Positions 13,561 to 24,411 of a stretch of 64,000 nucleotides of DNA are shown in pieces. Origin of the DNA: Ooceraea biroi (lineage: Eukaryota > Arthropoda > Insecta > Hymenoptera > Formicidae). Position 1 is the first letter of the stretch, and every line of letters starts with the position of its first letter. Below the pieces are notes generated by a model, which did no database searches, had not been told where the DNA came from, and saw only the letters and a program-made list of their open reading frames with translations. The DNA is taken from assembly GCF_003672135.1 (NCBI RefSeq), contig NC_039514.1, positions 14,931,787 to 14,995,786 on the forward strand, in the 5' to 3' direction. The translations under genes were made by a program, and so were the position numbers.

Positions 13561-16500
13561 CCGCACCGCGCCGCGTCGCCAACCGTCGCGACACACCGCG
13601 TAATATGACCGGCACTACTCTCCGCCTGGTTGCCCGCGGGCGAAAAGCCAATCGGGGCCAGGGTACGAGATCCGGCACACGCCCGAAATCAATCTGGTTG
13701 TCGCCGCTGGCCGAGCGGACAATTTCGCAGCTCGCGATCGTACGATGTTTACGGTGCGCGGGAGCACAACCGATTGGAACGGGTCCGCGCGATTATACGG
13801 TCGCACATTTTTATTCCTGGCTGTCTGTCCGCTTCTCTTCACCCCAATAACAAAAAAATCTGACAATGTCATTGTTACTTAGAAACCACATCAACGTTTT
13901 TCCAGCAAATTAGAGAGTAACGGTTCTCCTTCTCTGCCTCTTTTAAGCTCGTCTCCGTGATAACTAAAATTGCGTAATTTTTAAAGGCTGCGCATTAGTC
14001 GATTCCCAAAACCGCGGGTGAGCTTGTGAACAGGTAGACGAAGAAGGAGACGAAGAGGAGAGGAAGGGGTGGCAAAGAGGGGTAAACGGGAGGTGAGTTG
14101 CGGCCGGATCGGTTGAGTTAAGTCGGGTTAGGTCGAGTCGAGCAGGGTACCAACAGGGCGGTCGCAAATATTGGTATTTGGCAAAGACTATCCTTGATCC
14201 GTGTCGCTCTTTCTCTTTCTCTACACCTCCTTGTCATCTCGCTCTTCTGGGCACGCGTACGTTCTCTCTTTCGCTTCCGCTTCGGGCCTCGTGCACTTCG
14301 CTATCTTTTACCGCGTATCGTTCTCGCCAATATAATCTAGGAGAATGAGAGGAGAAACGCCGGCCAAACACCACCATCTTTCGTGACCTTGCTTGACATT
14401 CACGTCGGGTAATAGTTACGAAAGCACCCCTTCGGTAATACGCACACACCAATGATCGGCTCTCCTCGAATAGTTGCAGATACATGATCATGAATTAACA
14501 ATACCTTATCCAACGTTATTAACCCCGATGTCATGTAAAAATATATAATATAAGAAAAAAGTTGAACAATCTGTATCTTTTCAAAGATAAAACAAAACTC
14601 AAAATATAAATAAATAAATATATATATATATACATATAAATATTTTTTCATTAATCTCTCTTTACTGGAAAAAAACATCTTTTTATCATAAACAATAGTG
14701 TAATTACTACAATTATGAGATAACTATGTGATATAGCTGATATACCATTATCATTAGGCACTACACAGTTATATAATGTTGACCACTGCTTATATCTGAC
14801 TGAATACATGATTTATTGAAGCGGCTAATATATATTGCCAACACATAGCTAATATCCCAGAGATATATGTTCCACTCACCATCAATTGGTGTTATCCTAC
14901 AACCTAAGGTAAGTAAAGGCGTTACTGTTTATTCAGGCATGCGTTATCGCCTTCTCAGCGTCGAGAAATCTTCCAGATAACCTGCTTCAGCCTTGGTTTC
15001 AGTTATGGCTGTGCACGTCGCTGTATCTTTCTTCTATTAAGCTTACCTCATACTCAATGTCCCAACAATATTTCCACCAATGTTATAAATATGTTATAAC
15101 AACGGGTGACATCAACATGATTATTTTATAACCCATAGCTTGCAGTAACGTTGCTGCAAAGTTTCTGCAAGCTTCTGTACTGTACAGCAAACGTTACCAA
15201 CTTCGCACATTTCAGTGCAGAGGAAACAAGGAATTTGTAATTTACTATTTTGAAATATTTATAACAATTTAAAATAAACGTTTTATTAAGCCAAACTTAT
15301 ATATTTTTGCCAGATTCTTTTTACATTTATAGTTGAATAAAAAGTTGTACACATTATATGAGAATTCATTATGGATGTTCTTTAAGGAGAAGCGAGAAGT
15401 TCAGTAGGGTCAAAAAGAGATACGCGAAGGGTACACAGAGAAAGTACCGCGGTGCAGAGCAAACGTGCGACTACCAAGGCTAATCTCGGGCATGATAATA
15501 TGAAGATAACGCCGGTCCGGATATGAAACCTAGGTTGTCACAAGAAACACGTTGTTGCCTAATTCACGCCATCCGGCAAGCGCAGAAGATACTTGTTGAA
15601 AAACAACAATAATTTTTTATTTTGTACTCGGCGCGATAGTAAAAATTATCAGGTGCGCATGTGAGAGGACGCTTAAATTAATTATTAATAGATCTCACAA
15701 CTTTATTCCATTTATATATAATTCCCAATTATATCACTTCCTGTGACGACATAGAAATGTAATATAGATATAAGGTATCTTAATCTTATAATCTTAATCT
15801 TATTATATTAAGATAATAGATATCTTTTCAAAATAGATGCTACGTCATAGACGTCTACATCGCGGACGTAAGTTCTTCTCGCTGGAGCACTTTCTTTATT
15901 ACTACTTGTATTATTTTCTAATACGAATGCAAAGCCTTGGCGAATTGTTGCTGTTGCAGGAATCATCGTCGGCTTGATGTTCGTTCGTCGACCAACCAGT
16001 CGTTCACCGAGCCGTATCATCCAGTAATGCGCAACGTGCGCCGCGGCTCTTAACTCGCGAATGGCGATTCGCACATTCTGATTCCGATTTCAGGCTGGCG
16101 CTTCGATATTTACCCGGCGCGCGGATGCTAACGATGCCGATGGGTTTGCGCGGGTTTGCGTAGCCCGCGTGGCGCGTTTATTCACGTTAACGAGGCCCGA
16201 TTAAAAGCCGTGAGGTGACTCACGGGACGTGGCGCGCGCGCGTAAGTCCCCAAACCAGAGAGGCGCGGCTGTATGCATGTATCTCGCGATACATATATCA
16301 CGTGCCGACGCCAATAGAACGAATCAGCCCCCGCGTAACAATGGGCCGCCTAATTGGTCCGACGTTCGAAGTGACGTGGGTCCGCTCTTTGTGCTCTGCG
16401 CGTCCCATAACATTTATTCGGACCTCGACTGACCCATTGCGGCACGTATAGGGAGACTTTGGCACGGCAATTATCAGTCTTTACGGTCGACACTCTCTTG

Positions 16501-16601
16501 TCGGTTATTCCGTCGAGTTCTTGAAAAAAGAACAGATTAAAATATGTTGGAACAGTTTCACTGCTTGCTCTTCTTCTTCTTTAATTAATTTTTCTCCTAA
16601 T
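13561..16601. other. Noncoding stretch
   Basis: CpG-rich to about 13850 and at 16040-16480, AT-rich at 14500-14700 and 15240-15830. The segment 14690-14910 has almost no CpG, unlike its surroundings. A perfect-looking AAG|GTAAGTA donor occurs at about 14905, but no supported reading frame leads into it. No gene is supported. Confidence 0.5.
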
Positions 16602-16607
16602 TTTATT
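16602..16607 (-). terminator. Polyadenylation signal AATAAA
   Basis: AATAAA on the minus strand lies 11 nt beyond the TAG at 16619. It supports the end of the small two-exon reading frame but could be chance in this AT-rich stretch. Confidence 0.35.
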
Positions 16608-16618
16608 AAAACATTGTG

Positions 16619-17899
16619 CTATAGCTTCGCAATCCCATTTAAAAATGTCCTACTGTGCATATTAAGGTAAAAAGAGCTGAAACGAACTGGTCGCACGACA
16701 TCGCCCGTCATCGCGTACACCGGAAGTGGGCACCTTCTCGCGACACGTGTCGAGAGTCGACCCGTACAAGCGTCGGTTACGACGAACGTTCGCGGACGTC
16801 TCGATAAGGATCGGAAACACCTGCGGCACGCGCCCCGATATTCGAAACGCATCAAGACGCATCAATGCATGCGTGTATCGCCCGCTGTTCCTCGAGTTGC
16901 GTCGACGACATCAGAAATGCGACGAGCGGCGCAACGCCACCCTTGGAGGACAAGAACGATCATTCCTCACGCGTGCGGGAGGTCTCGCACGACACGGGCC
17001 CCTCGGAATAACGGCGGAAAGTGGTCTAAATGGCGCCTGATTGGCGGACAATAAGCGCGGATGGGAAAGCCGCATACCTCCATCGTCTCGGCCTCGTTCA
17101 TTCTCATGATGCACTTGTTCATTGAAATATTTATAACAGACTGGCGGTAAGAGATAATGGCGAGGCAGACGCGACACATATCGACGTCCTTTGTGCTTCA
17201 CTATGTGGGGACACTTTTCCTCGCGTCGGCCGCGAGATTACGAGATACGGGGTCGTTAACCCCCGACTGTGCCGCTCTCGAGTTTCACTTATTTATTTCA
17301 CCTCGTCAATGAATTTTTTTAATCACTAGCTGAACAACTTCATTTGATATCTTTTGCCTATAACATTACGTCGCCGAGGTATTAGGTTATATCCCGTTTC
17401 TGCCATTCTATTGCAAAACCGGATATGGTGACTCGTTATATGATATTCCGCACTGTGTAACGTGTATCGACAATAAGCGATCTTTTAGTAATCGCCCGAA
17501 AGATAATAGACTGGCCCTTGAAATCCACAGTGAAATATCAATCCAACTAGACATATTTTATTTAAGACTTAAAAAAATTTTACTTTCACTGTAATTTAAA
17601 TTTAAATTTCACTGTAAACAAATGTTTATTAGACATTAACATTAGTTTTTTATGAAATGCTTTATGAATTATTTTCTTTATGAAAAAGTGTAAAACATAT
17701 TTAATTATAATAAATTTTTTATTGAAAATCAGTGCGATTTACAAACTACCGCATGCATTATTACTACTTTACAAGCGAAAGAATTCAGCACTCACCAATG
17801 CGCGATGAAATCGCAGTCCATCTTAGTCCATCCATCGATGAAAGTGACCGCTTGAAACCTCCTCACCTCCTGGACTTCCTTCCTTTGTGCATCCTTCAT
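16619..17899 (-). CDS. Candidate small two-exon gene, 45 residues, unknown function
   Basis: Exon 1 runs from an ATG at 17899 to 17796 (104 nt), where CATTG meets a full GTGAGT donor. Exon 2 runs 16652-16619 after the acceptor CTTAATATGCACAG, whose pyrimidine tract is decent. The phases match (2 nt plus 1 nt make a Cys codon). The join gives a 45-residue protein that starts MKDAQRKEV, contains FIDGWTKMDCDF and ends FLNGIAKL, with a stop and then AATAAA 11 nt later. It has two cysteines and no visible signal peptide or membrane segment. The intron is 1143 bp. An upstream exon at 20485-20528 could splice in phase 0 to sequence just before this ATG, but that acceptor is weak. The whole model is inference from splice signals. 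It could instead be a noncoding transcript. Confidence 0.33.
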
Positions 17900-18902
17900 C
17901 TTTAGTCTGCACTCTAGTCTTTAGTCTTTAATTTGCACTAACACTCGCGCTAACACTTGCGACGCGATACTCATGAAAGTTATCGAACGAATATTATAAG
18001 AACGAATATTGTCTGAACAAAATTCACTTCACTTCACTCACTAACTGGCGGCGTGATCCTACGATGAAGTGCTCCGCATAACAAGGCGAAGCTTATTTCC
18101 GCAATAGCGAACATTGTTCTGCAATGTATTTGTGAAGTCTGGCTTCGCAATGTATTTGCGAAGATTGTTTGCGCGATATATTTATTATTTTTGTTTTAGA
18201 ACGATTTTACTTTTATTACATTTAACAACGTTTTACGTTTCTCTATTCAAAATAAAATTTATAACGCAATCGCGAAGTCTTCTAATATATATTCGTGAGC
18301 AGCATATAAATGATATCAACCAATATGACGAGAAAAATTGAACAATAAACTATAATCATGATTAGACTGCAGCATCTTTTAATGAATACGAATAAAATAA
18401 TTGAAACTTTTTTCATCTTAACTATTCTTTGATCGCGTGTATTTAATCGCACCGTGTCTCTAATAGCATCGCGAAAACTATGCATATTCGATTAAGTGGA
18501 TGAATAATTAAATACCGCAATAATATAATAATTAATATAATTCGAGAAATTTACGAAATCTGTGTGGCGCCGTATTTGGCGCAACTGCTGCGGCGAATTC
18601 AGTACCGCTTCATTCGACAATTATGCATGTATTTGGACAATTATGCATGTCTACGACGAAAAATTAAATTAATGATTTAAGTGGTATAAATCCATCATCA
18701 AAATATATACAGATATAATATAGGAAGATATAATACAGATTCAATAAACTGAAAAATATGTTGGATCTAAAACCAAATTTGTCTATGAAAATGAACTTCT
18801 AAAAATGAACACATTAAGATTTATACCAATCTTCAATCAGTAATTCGTATATGCATGCACAAATCTACATAGAAAAGCATCTACTTCTATTACAGTAAAT
18901 CG
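17900..18902. other. Upstream region of the small minus-strand gene
   Basis: Contains direct repetition of short phrases: GCAATGTATTTG twice at about 18120-18165, and GACAATTATGCATGT twice at about 18617-18650. The part at 17940-18060 shares phrases such as GCAC..ACTCGCG and AGTTAG with the duplicated promoter-like segments at 21-22 kb, so it may hold a third, diverged promoter. AT-rich otherwise. Confidence 0.35.
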
Positions 18903-19556
18903 CACTCACAAGTAAACCTACGGAAGTGTCACTCTCCGATTTTTCTGAAATTTGGATATGTTATAATACATGAAAAACTAAGGGACACGTATTTTTTTTA
19001 GCGGCGGAAAAACATATTTAGGGGGTGAAACGACCCCCCAAAATGGGGGGTAAAATGGAAAAATTGCGATATCTTTGAGACCAGTGAAGCGATTTAAATG
19101 ATTTTTGGTATGAAAGTATCTTTCGATAAAAGACGAAAATCGGCCTAGGTATGTTGGAAGGGGAGTGAAAATTAGGGGGTGAACTACCCCTAAAGTGACC
19201 AATTTCTTGCTGCAAAAAATCAGTTTTGATCTAATCGAAGTAAAATCTATTAAAACTTCAAGAGGAAAGCTAATTAAGGAACACGTATTTTTTTGTTTTG
19301 TTTTATATAAATATTTGGGGGGTAAACAATCCCTAAATTGCCGCGTTCGTTTGGCATTGCGCATGAAACACCTTGTGAAACTATATTTTTTAACTGTTCG
19401 ATCTTTTTAATACATTGGTTTTTTAAGTCGCTGAATCCGAATCTGAAATCAGATTTTCAAAATTCAATATGGCGGATCCAATATGGCGGACGAAAACTCG
19501 AAAAATTACTTGAATAGACAGTAACTCGACATGCAACTTTCAAAATATAATAAAAT
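18903..19556 (+). repeat. Left arm of the 1.53-kb palindrome
   Basis: Pairs with 19779-20434 in inverted orientation. Its inner end is the phrase ACAGTAACTCGACATGC followed by a TTTCAAAATA run. Confidence 0.85.
18978..19364 (-). other. Open frame of 128 codons inside the left palindrome arm
   Basis: This frame begins MRNAKRTRQF and is nearly the same as the 144-codon frame at 19974-20408 in the right arm, because the arms are inverted copies. The two frames point outward from the centre. The right copy runs on in a different frame past an indel in the T/A run, so the tails differ. No known domain was seen. Preservation of an open frame in two young copies is not evidence of selection. More likely it is a feature of the element's sequence than a real protein. 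Confidence 0.3.
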
Positions 19557-19778
19557 CAACTTTTGACATTTATTGTTAGTTATGTGAAGTGAATTAAACA
19601 TGTTAAAAATATTAATCGTTTATAACAAAATTGTTTAAACAATGTAGCTAAAAAATTAAATGAAAAATGATTAGAGTGAGTCCCCTTGCCTCTCACTTAT
19701 TTCTGTAAGTGTGTCAGAACACGATTCATTGTTAGAACGCTTATGTACCGGTAACGAAAGATTTTTTTTGTTATTTCA

Positions 19779-20434
19779 ATTTTATTATTGTATTTTGAAA
19801 GTCGCATGTCGAGTTACTGTCTATTCAAATAATTTTTCGAGTTTTCGTCCGCCATATTGGATCCGCCATATTGAATTTTGAAAATCTGATTTCAGATTCG
19901 GATTCAGCGACTTAAAAAACCAATGTATTAAAAAGATCGAACAGTTAAAAAATATAGTTTCACAAGGTGTTTCATGCGCAATGCCAAACGAACGCGGCAA
20001 TTTAGGGATTGTTTACCCCCCAAATATTTATATAAAACAAAACAAAAAAATATGTGTTCCTTAATTAGCTTTCCTCTTGAAGTTTTAATAGATTTTACTT
20101 CGATTAGATCAAAACTGATTTTTTGCAGCAAGAAATTGGTCACTTTAGGGGTAGTTCACCCCCTAATTTTCACTCCCCTTCCAACATACCTAGGCCGATT
20201 TTCGTCTTCTATCGAAAGATACTTTCATACCAAAAATCATTTAAATCGCTTCACTGGTCTCAAAGATATCGCAATTTTTCCATTTTACCCCCCATTTTGG
20301 GGGGTCGTTTCACCCCCTAAATATGTTTTTCCGCCGCTAAAAAAATACGTGTCCCTTAGTTTTTCATGTATTATAACATATCCAAATTTCAGAAAAATCG
20401 GAGAGTGACACTTCCGTAGGTTTAGTTGTGAGTG
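19779..20434 (-). repeat. Right arm of the 1.53-kb palindrome
   Basis: Inverted copy of 18903-19556. It carries the outward-facing 144-codon frame at 19974-20408 on the plus strand. Confidence 0.85.
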
Positions 20435-20484
20435 TTACAAAAATATATCCACCACCATAGAAAATACTGTTGCTTATCACTCAC

Positions 20485-20528
20485 CAGCCGCGATTCAGGA
20501 TCGGCCACACACATTCTGCTACTCATTT
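20485..20528 (-). other. Candidate 44-nt exon with start codon
   Basis: The minus-strand acceptor ATTATTTTTGTTTCAG ends at 20529, and a CTG|GTGAGT donor begins at 20484. Inside, an ATG at 20526 opens 14 codons (MSSRMCVADPESRL) that reach the donor in phase 0. It lies downstream of two possible first exons ending at 20855 and 21523. Splicing of the 20855 exon to this one puts that exon's own ATG out of frame, so translation would begin here. Both splice signals are strong. The exon is short, so a chance pair cannot be excluded. The exon it joins next is uncertain. Confidence 0.3.
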
Positions 20529-20854
20529 CTGAAACAAAAATAATGAAAAGCTGATTAAATTTCAGACACGCATTTAATATATAAATATATAAAGTAAATA
20601 AAAATATAATAAATTTAATAAACATTTAATAAAAATATAAAATAAATATATAAAAAAATAAAAAATATCTGCTTAATAAGATCCGTTTAATCTGGAACAG
20701 AAATAATTATTCCAACTTTTATTATTGCAATTAAAACTTGTGATTAATTAATGATGCAAGTCAAATTGTATAAAAGAAATTATATTTATCTCATTCATAA
20801 ATAATAAAACGTGGAAATTCGACTTTTTGTTAAATAAATCTACCAATTACTCAC

Positions 20855-20990
20855 CTTACGTTTGCCCTGGCGTCGCCCATTGCCCTTCCTGAGCCTCCTC
20901 CTCCTCTCAGTCCTTGATTGCACACTCGCGAAAATACGGCACTCCCGATGACGCGCAGGTAACAGTTACGCGCGATTTAGAATACGCGAA
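20855..20990 (-). other. Candidate alternative first exon A (start point approximate)
   Basis: The minus-strand sequence ending ACGTAAG meets a GTGAGT donor at 20855. It contains an ATG at 20880 whose short frame (MGDARANV) would stop soon after splicing to 20528, so it behaves like a 5' untranslated exon with an upstream open frame. It lies directly downstream of the duplicated segment 20937-21162. Its right edge (transcription start) is a guess. Confidence 0.28.
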
Positions 20991-21144
20991 AATAATTACG
21001 CGCGAAACTTTTGTCGCGCGCGTACACGTACTCAGTTAGTCAGTTCAGCGTCTGTAAAACACGACAAAGCAAATATTAGTTCCTTTGCTGCTTTGATTTA
21101 TATTTCAAATCGTCAAATATATTCTCCAGGAAATATTTATCTGA

Positions 21145-21162
<18 letters not shown>
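20937..21162 (-). repeat. Copy 1 of a duplicated promoter-like segment
   Basis: Direct repeat of 21675-21915, about 740 bp apart. The best-conserved part runs from CGCGCGTACACGTACTCAG through GTCTGTAAAACACGAC to a (TA)n run. CpG-rich then AT-rich. Both copies lie just upstream, on the minus strand, of sequence ending in a donor. This suggests a duplicated promoter. Confidence 0.75.
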
Positions 21163-21175
<13 letters not shown>

Positions 21176-21522
21176 AATTTCTATTATACATTTGCGCGAT
21201 TCGAACATATTTCCTAGCAAATTTTAATCTCAAGTTAATTTTCATTAAATTTCTAGTTATTGTGATATTCACATTATATCATTTATATATCCAATTCTAT
21301 GAACACAATCGCATACATATGATTAATTACGATAACTATCGAAAAATGTAAGTTGAAGGTTATATCGTGAATTCGTTCTTGAAACCAGACGAAACTCAAA
21401 CTAACACGGTTGAGATTTATATATGTACCCGCTCATATACACTAAGCTTCGATCCTGAATTCTAAACTTCGAATTTATTATAATATTCATTAAATAATGA
21501 CTTAATAGATAATAGTGAATAC

Positions 21523-21674
21523 CTGTTAATGTGATCGTGACGAAGGGCGACTTGGGAATGACATGCGGTCTTGCTCGTTCCTTCTCCTCTCCTGTGTAGT
21601 CCTTTAGGGCACTCGTAAAAAACCGACGCGTTTACACGATTATTTTAATATTCGCGATACGATTATTTTAATAT
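21523..21674 (-). other. Candidate alternative first exon B (start point approximate)
   Basis: The minus-strand sequence ATTAACAG meets a GTATTC donor at 21523. Like exon A it lies immediately downstream of a copy of the duplicated segment, and it shares diverged phrases with it (CTCCTCTC, AGTCCTT, GCACTCG on the plus strand). Any ATG inside opens only a very short frame. The right edge is a guess. Confidence 0.25.
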
Positions 21675-21915
21675 GCGGCACTCCGATGCGATAACTTGCG
21701 CAAGTTACAATTACGCGCGAATTAGTTACGTGAAAATAATTACACGCGAAACTTTTGTCGCGCGCGTACACGTACTCAGTTAGTCAGTTCAGCGTCTGTA
21801 AAACACGACAAAGCAAATATTAATTCCTTTGTTGCTTTGATTTATATTTCAAATCGTCAAATATATTCTCCAGGAAATATTTATCTGAATATATATATAT
21901 ATATATATATATATA
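21675..21915 (-). repeat. Copy 2 of the duplicated promoter-like segment
   Basis: Matches 20937-21162. The 3' plus-strand end is an (AT)n run in which the foldback element 21916-22492 has inserted, so that insertion came after the duplication or into one copy only. Confidence 0.75.
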
Positions 21916-22492
21916 CAGGGTGGCCCATTTTAATTTATACAGTCGATTTTTTAAAAAACTAAAAGAGATACGAAAAAATGTTTCAGACAGACATGTCACG
22001 ATTTCGAGGGGGATATAAGATGATACCATTGGTTTGACCTTGAATAGTCGTTTGAAGGTCACGCGAAGATCACCTTCAATTTCTTAAATTGAAACCCCAA
22101 CTTTTTATTGCAGATTCTTATTCTCCATCGAAAAGTAAGTAACTTTTGTCTGAAACATTTTTCCGAAAAATGTCATCTTATGTCCTTAAAATGATCTTCA
22201 AGATGAGTTTTGAGGACATTTTAAGGACATAAGATGGCATTTTTCGGAAAAATGTTTCAGACAAAAGTTATTTACTTTTCGATGGAGAATAAGAATCTGC
22301 AATAAAAAGTTGGGGTTTCAATTTAAGAAATTGAAGGTGATCTTCGCGTGACCTTCAAACGACTATTCAAGGTCAAACCAATGGTATCATCTTATGTCCC
22401 CCTCGAAATCGTGACATGTTTGTCTGAAACATTTTTTCGTATCTCTTTTAGTGTTTTAAAAAATCGACTATAAATTAAAATGGGCCACCCTG
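21916..22492. mobile_element. 577-bp TA-flanked foldback element, Tc1/mariner-type ends
   Basis: Starts CAGGGTGGCCCATTTTAA and ends in its reverse complement. It is flanked by TA on both sides, the target duplication of the Tc1/mariner superfamily. The arms 21916-22192 and 22217-22492 pair over essentially their full length with about eight differences. The central loop is only 24 nt. There is no coding capacity, so it is a non-autonomous, MITE-like derivative. The termini begin with the same CAGGGTGG as the full element at 35394, but the sequences diverge right after, so it is not a deletion copy of that element. Confidence 0.85.
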
Positions 22493-23336
22493 TATATGAT
22501 AAATTCTTACCGAGAATTTTCTGTTAATCTTTCTTTAAAATTTAATCGTTGCGAACCTATCCTTTTATTAATTTTATTAATTTTATTTTAGTTAATTCAA
22601 TTAATCTTATTAAATTATGTTTTTGCTGAGATTGACGGTAAATTATTTCTCAACGATGTTCCTTCCTCCACCAAACAAAAAATAATTTTCACGAGATTTC
22701 CGATTTAATTGTGAGGATCGTCGTAGTCGCTCACGAGAGGATCATAATCTTCTCACGTAAAATTACGAAATTAATCCCTGGAAAGATTGAAATCACACGT
22801 GAGGCCGGGCAACGACGACGGATCGGTGCGGAATCGTTTTCTTTCCACTCCCTTTCCGTCGATATCCTCGATCGGGGGTGACGCACGTCGTGTGATTATC
22901 CCGTCCCTAATTGATTAGTTAGGACAGTCATCGAACATATGTCTGATCATCTTTACGACTGTACGTGCTCGCCTCCCTTAATCTGAGCGGGGTCCGAACG
23001 CGGCCCGAAGAGGCCCGTGCGGCCCGCGTGCCCCCGTTGTGTGTTACGCAACGTGTAATTTGCGGACAAAGAGCACGTTGCTGCCGATGCTTACGATATA
23101 CCCGCTCATTGTTGCACGACAACAATACGGCGGCTCTTTACAAGGTAGTGCCCGGTGTACGGTAGGTGAAATATTCATCGGCATCGGGGGTTGCTATTCG
23201 ATGAAACGACGGTGTTAGGCGAACGCGAGAAATTACAGTGGCCGTGATTACTTACTGACGAATCGGACACCGTAAACGCGAGCGCCGTATTCACGACTGC
23301 GCGGCGTGGCTATAGAAATCGAAGCGTGAACTGGAA
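22493..23336. other. Noncoding stretch
   Basis: AT-rich to about 22700, then CpG-rich at 22730-23330. It contains the paired SOX-like palindrome listed separately. No supported gene. Confidence 0.5.
23108..23126. promoter_or_regulatory. Paired SOX-type sites in a palindrome
   Basis: ATTGTTGCACGACAACAAT is a perfect inverted repeat of ATTGTTG with a 5-nt spacer. ACAAT/ATTGT is the SOX-family core, and inverted pairs with short spacing can bind dimers. It sits in a CpG-rich block. Function is inferred from the motif alone. Confidence 0.25.
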
Positions 23337-23581
23337 CTACATTGTGAAATTAAATGATATAAAACTTTTCTGAGCGATTAAGAGCACCGCGAATCCCAGT
23401 AACGCGATCTGCAAAGTTACAATTCTATAATATTGACATAGCGAAAATACATTAACTATTAACGAATGACAAATCATCTTTGCGAGATTTTCAGTCTCCT
23501 GACAATATTGTCGCAATCCGAAATCGATTATAACGGCAGCTTGCCGGATGTTCGCATAAAATCTACGGCCTTCCGCTCCGG
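23337..23581 (-). CDS. Candidate exon, product unknown
   Basis: The minus-strand acceptor CTGATTGTTCGCAG ends at 23582. From there 245 nt stay open in one frame (phase 1) to a TAG at 23337. The peptide includes RRFYANIRQAAVIIDFG, then a hydrophobic stretch near the end (IALLGFAVLLIA), which would be compatible with a C-terminal membrane segment. No clear polyadenylation signal follows at once. I do not recognise the family. It could be the last exon of a membrane protein or a chance frame. Confidence 0.28.
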
Positions 23582-24298
23582 CTGCGAACAATCAGAACGT
23601 TAGATAGTACAATTAACGGGAAAGCATCGATCTCTATATTTTTGGGATCGATAGATCGGTTCCCATGAAGCTAATCTTCCGTTGGTCGAAGATCGCGATC
23701 CTATTAAGCGAGACTGCTTCAAACGGTGCGACCGATTCAAGATCCCGGATTCTCGTAATCTCGTGGGATGATCCAGGGAGGAAACTGCACCCGCGTACTA
23801 CGAGGATTTTGGAAGGTTTCGTGGATCGCGCGCGATTTGTTCGTCGATTAGCCACGGCCGGTGCATTCGGGTCAGCTTTAAAAGACGCGGGCTGGCCGAA
23901 GCACATTTTGGAGTTGTTCACACCGACACGCCTCCGATCTGGTCACTTTTGCAATGCATCATGTTGCGCTGAACTCACCACTGGAAATGATACAAAGTCG
24001 GCATGACCAATCGCGTGGGAGTAAAAACGATTTCGTAAAGCGGGTGTCATCGCAGCTTAATAATTGTATTTTTACGTCTGTTACTTTTCCCATTTGACTG
24101 GACTCCTTTTTCTCCCTGCCAAGTATCGTTATGTGAATGAAAGAAACAAAAGAAATAAAAGAAAATTTATTTATACAAATTGTTGCTTATAATTTATATA
24201 ATGCATAGAAATGTACACTCACAAATGTAGAAATAAAAAAAAATTTATAATGATATAATAGACACGATTATATAAAATAGCAATATATTTTTATATAT

Positions 24299-24304
24299 TT
24301 TATT
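24299..24304 (-). terminator. Polyadenylation signal AATAAA
   Basis: AATAAA on the minus strand about 110 nt past the TAA of the H15-like gene. AT-rich surroundings reduce its weight. Confidence 0.4.
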
Positions 24305-24411
24305 TTATGAGATTAAATAATTTTGTAATAACTATGTACGCTTATTTAAATTGACGCTGACAAATTGACTCAAAACTAAAATTTACTTGAAACTGTAAAT
24401 CGTTCTCCGAT

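Larger units (their letters stand above)
18903..20434. mobile_element. 1.53-kb foldback (long-inverted-repeat) element, superfamily unassigned
   Basis: Two arms (18903-19556 and 19779-20434) are reverse complements over about 655 nt. They differ by only a handful of substitutions and 1-3-nt indels, roughly 98-99 percent identity by eye. The spacer is 222 nt. The tips are CACTCACAA..AACCTACGGAAG in inverted orientation. I could not fix a target-site duplication; the flanks read TAAATCG on the left and TTACAAA on the right. The arms carry runs such as GGGGGTGAA/CGACCCCCC and a doubled TCCGCCATATTGGA phrase. There is no transposase, so it is non-autonomous if it is a transposon. It lies in the presumed intron between the exon at 20485 and the ATG exon at 17899. 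Confidence 0.8.
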
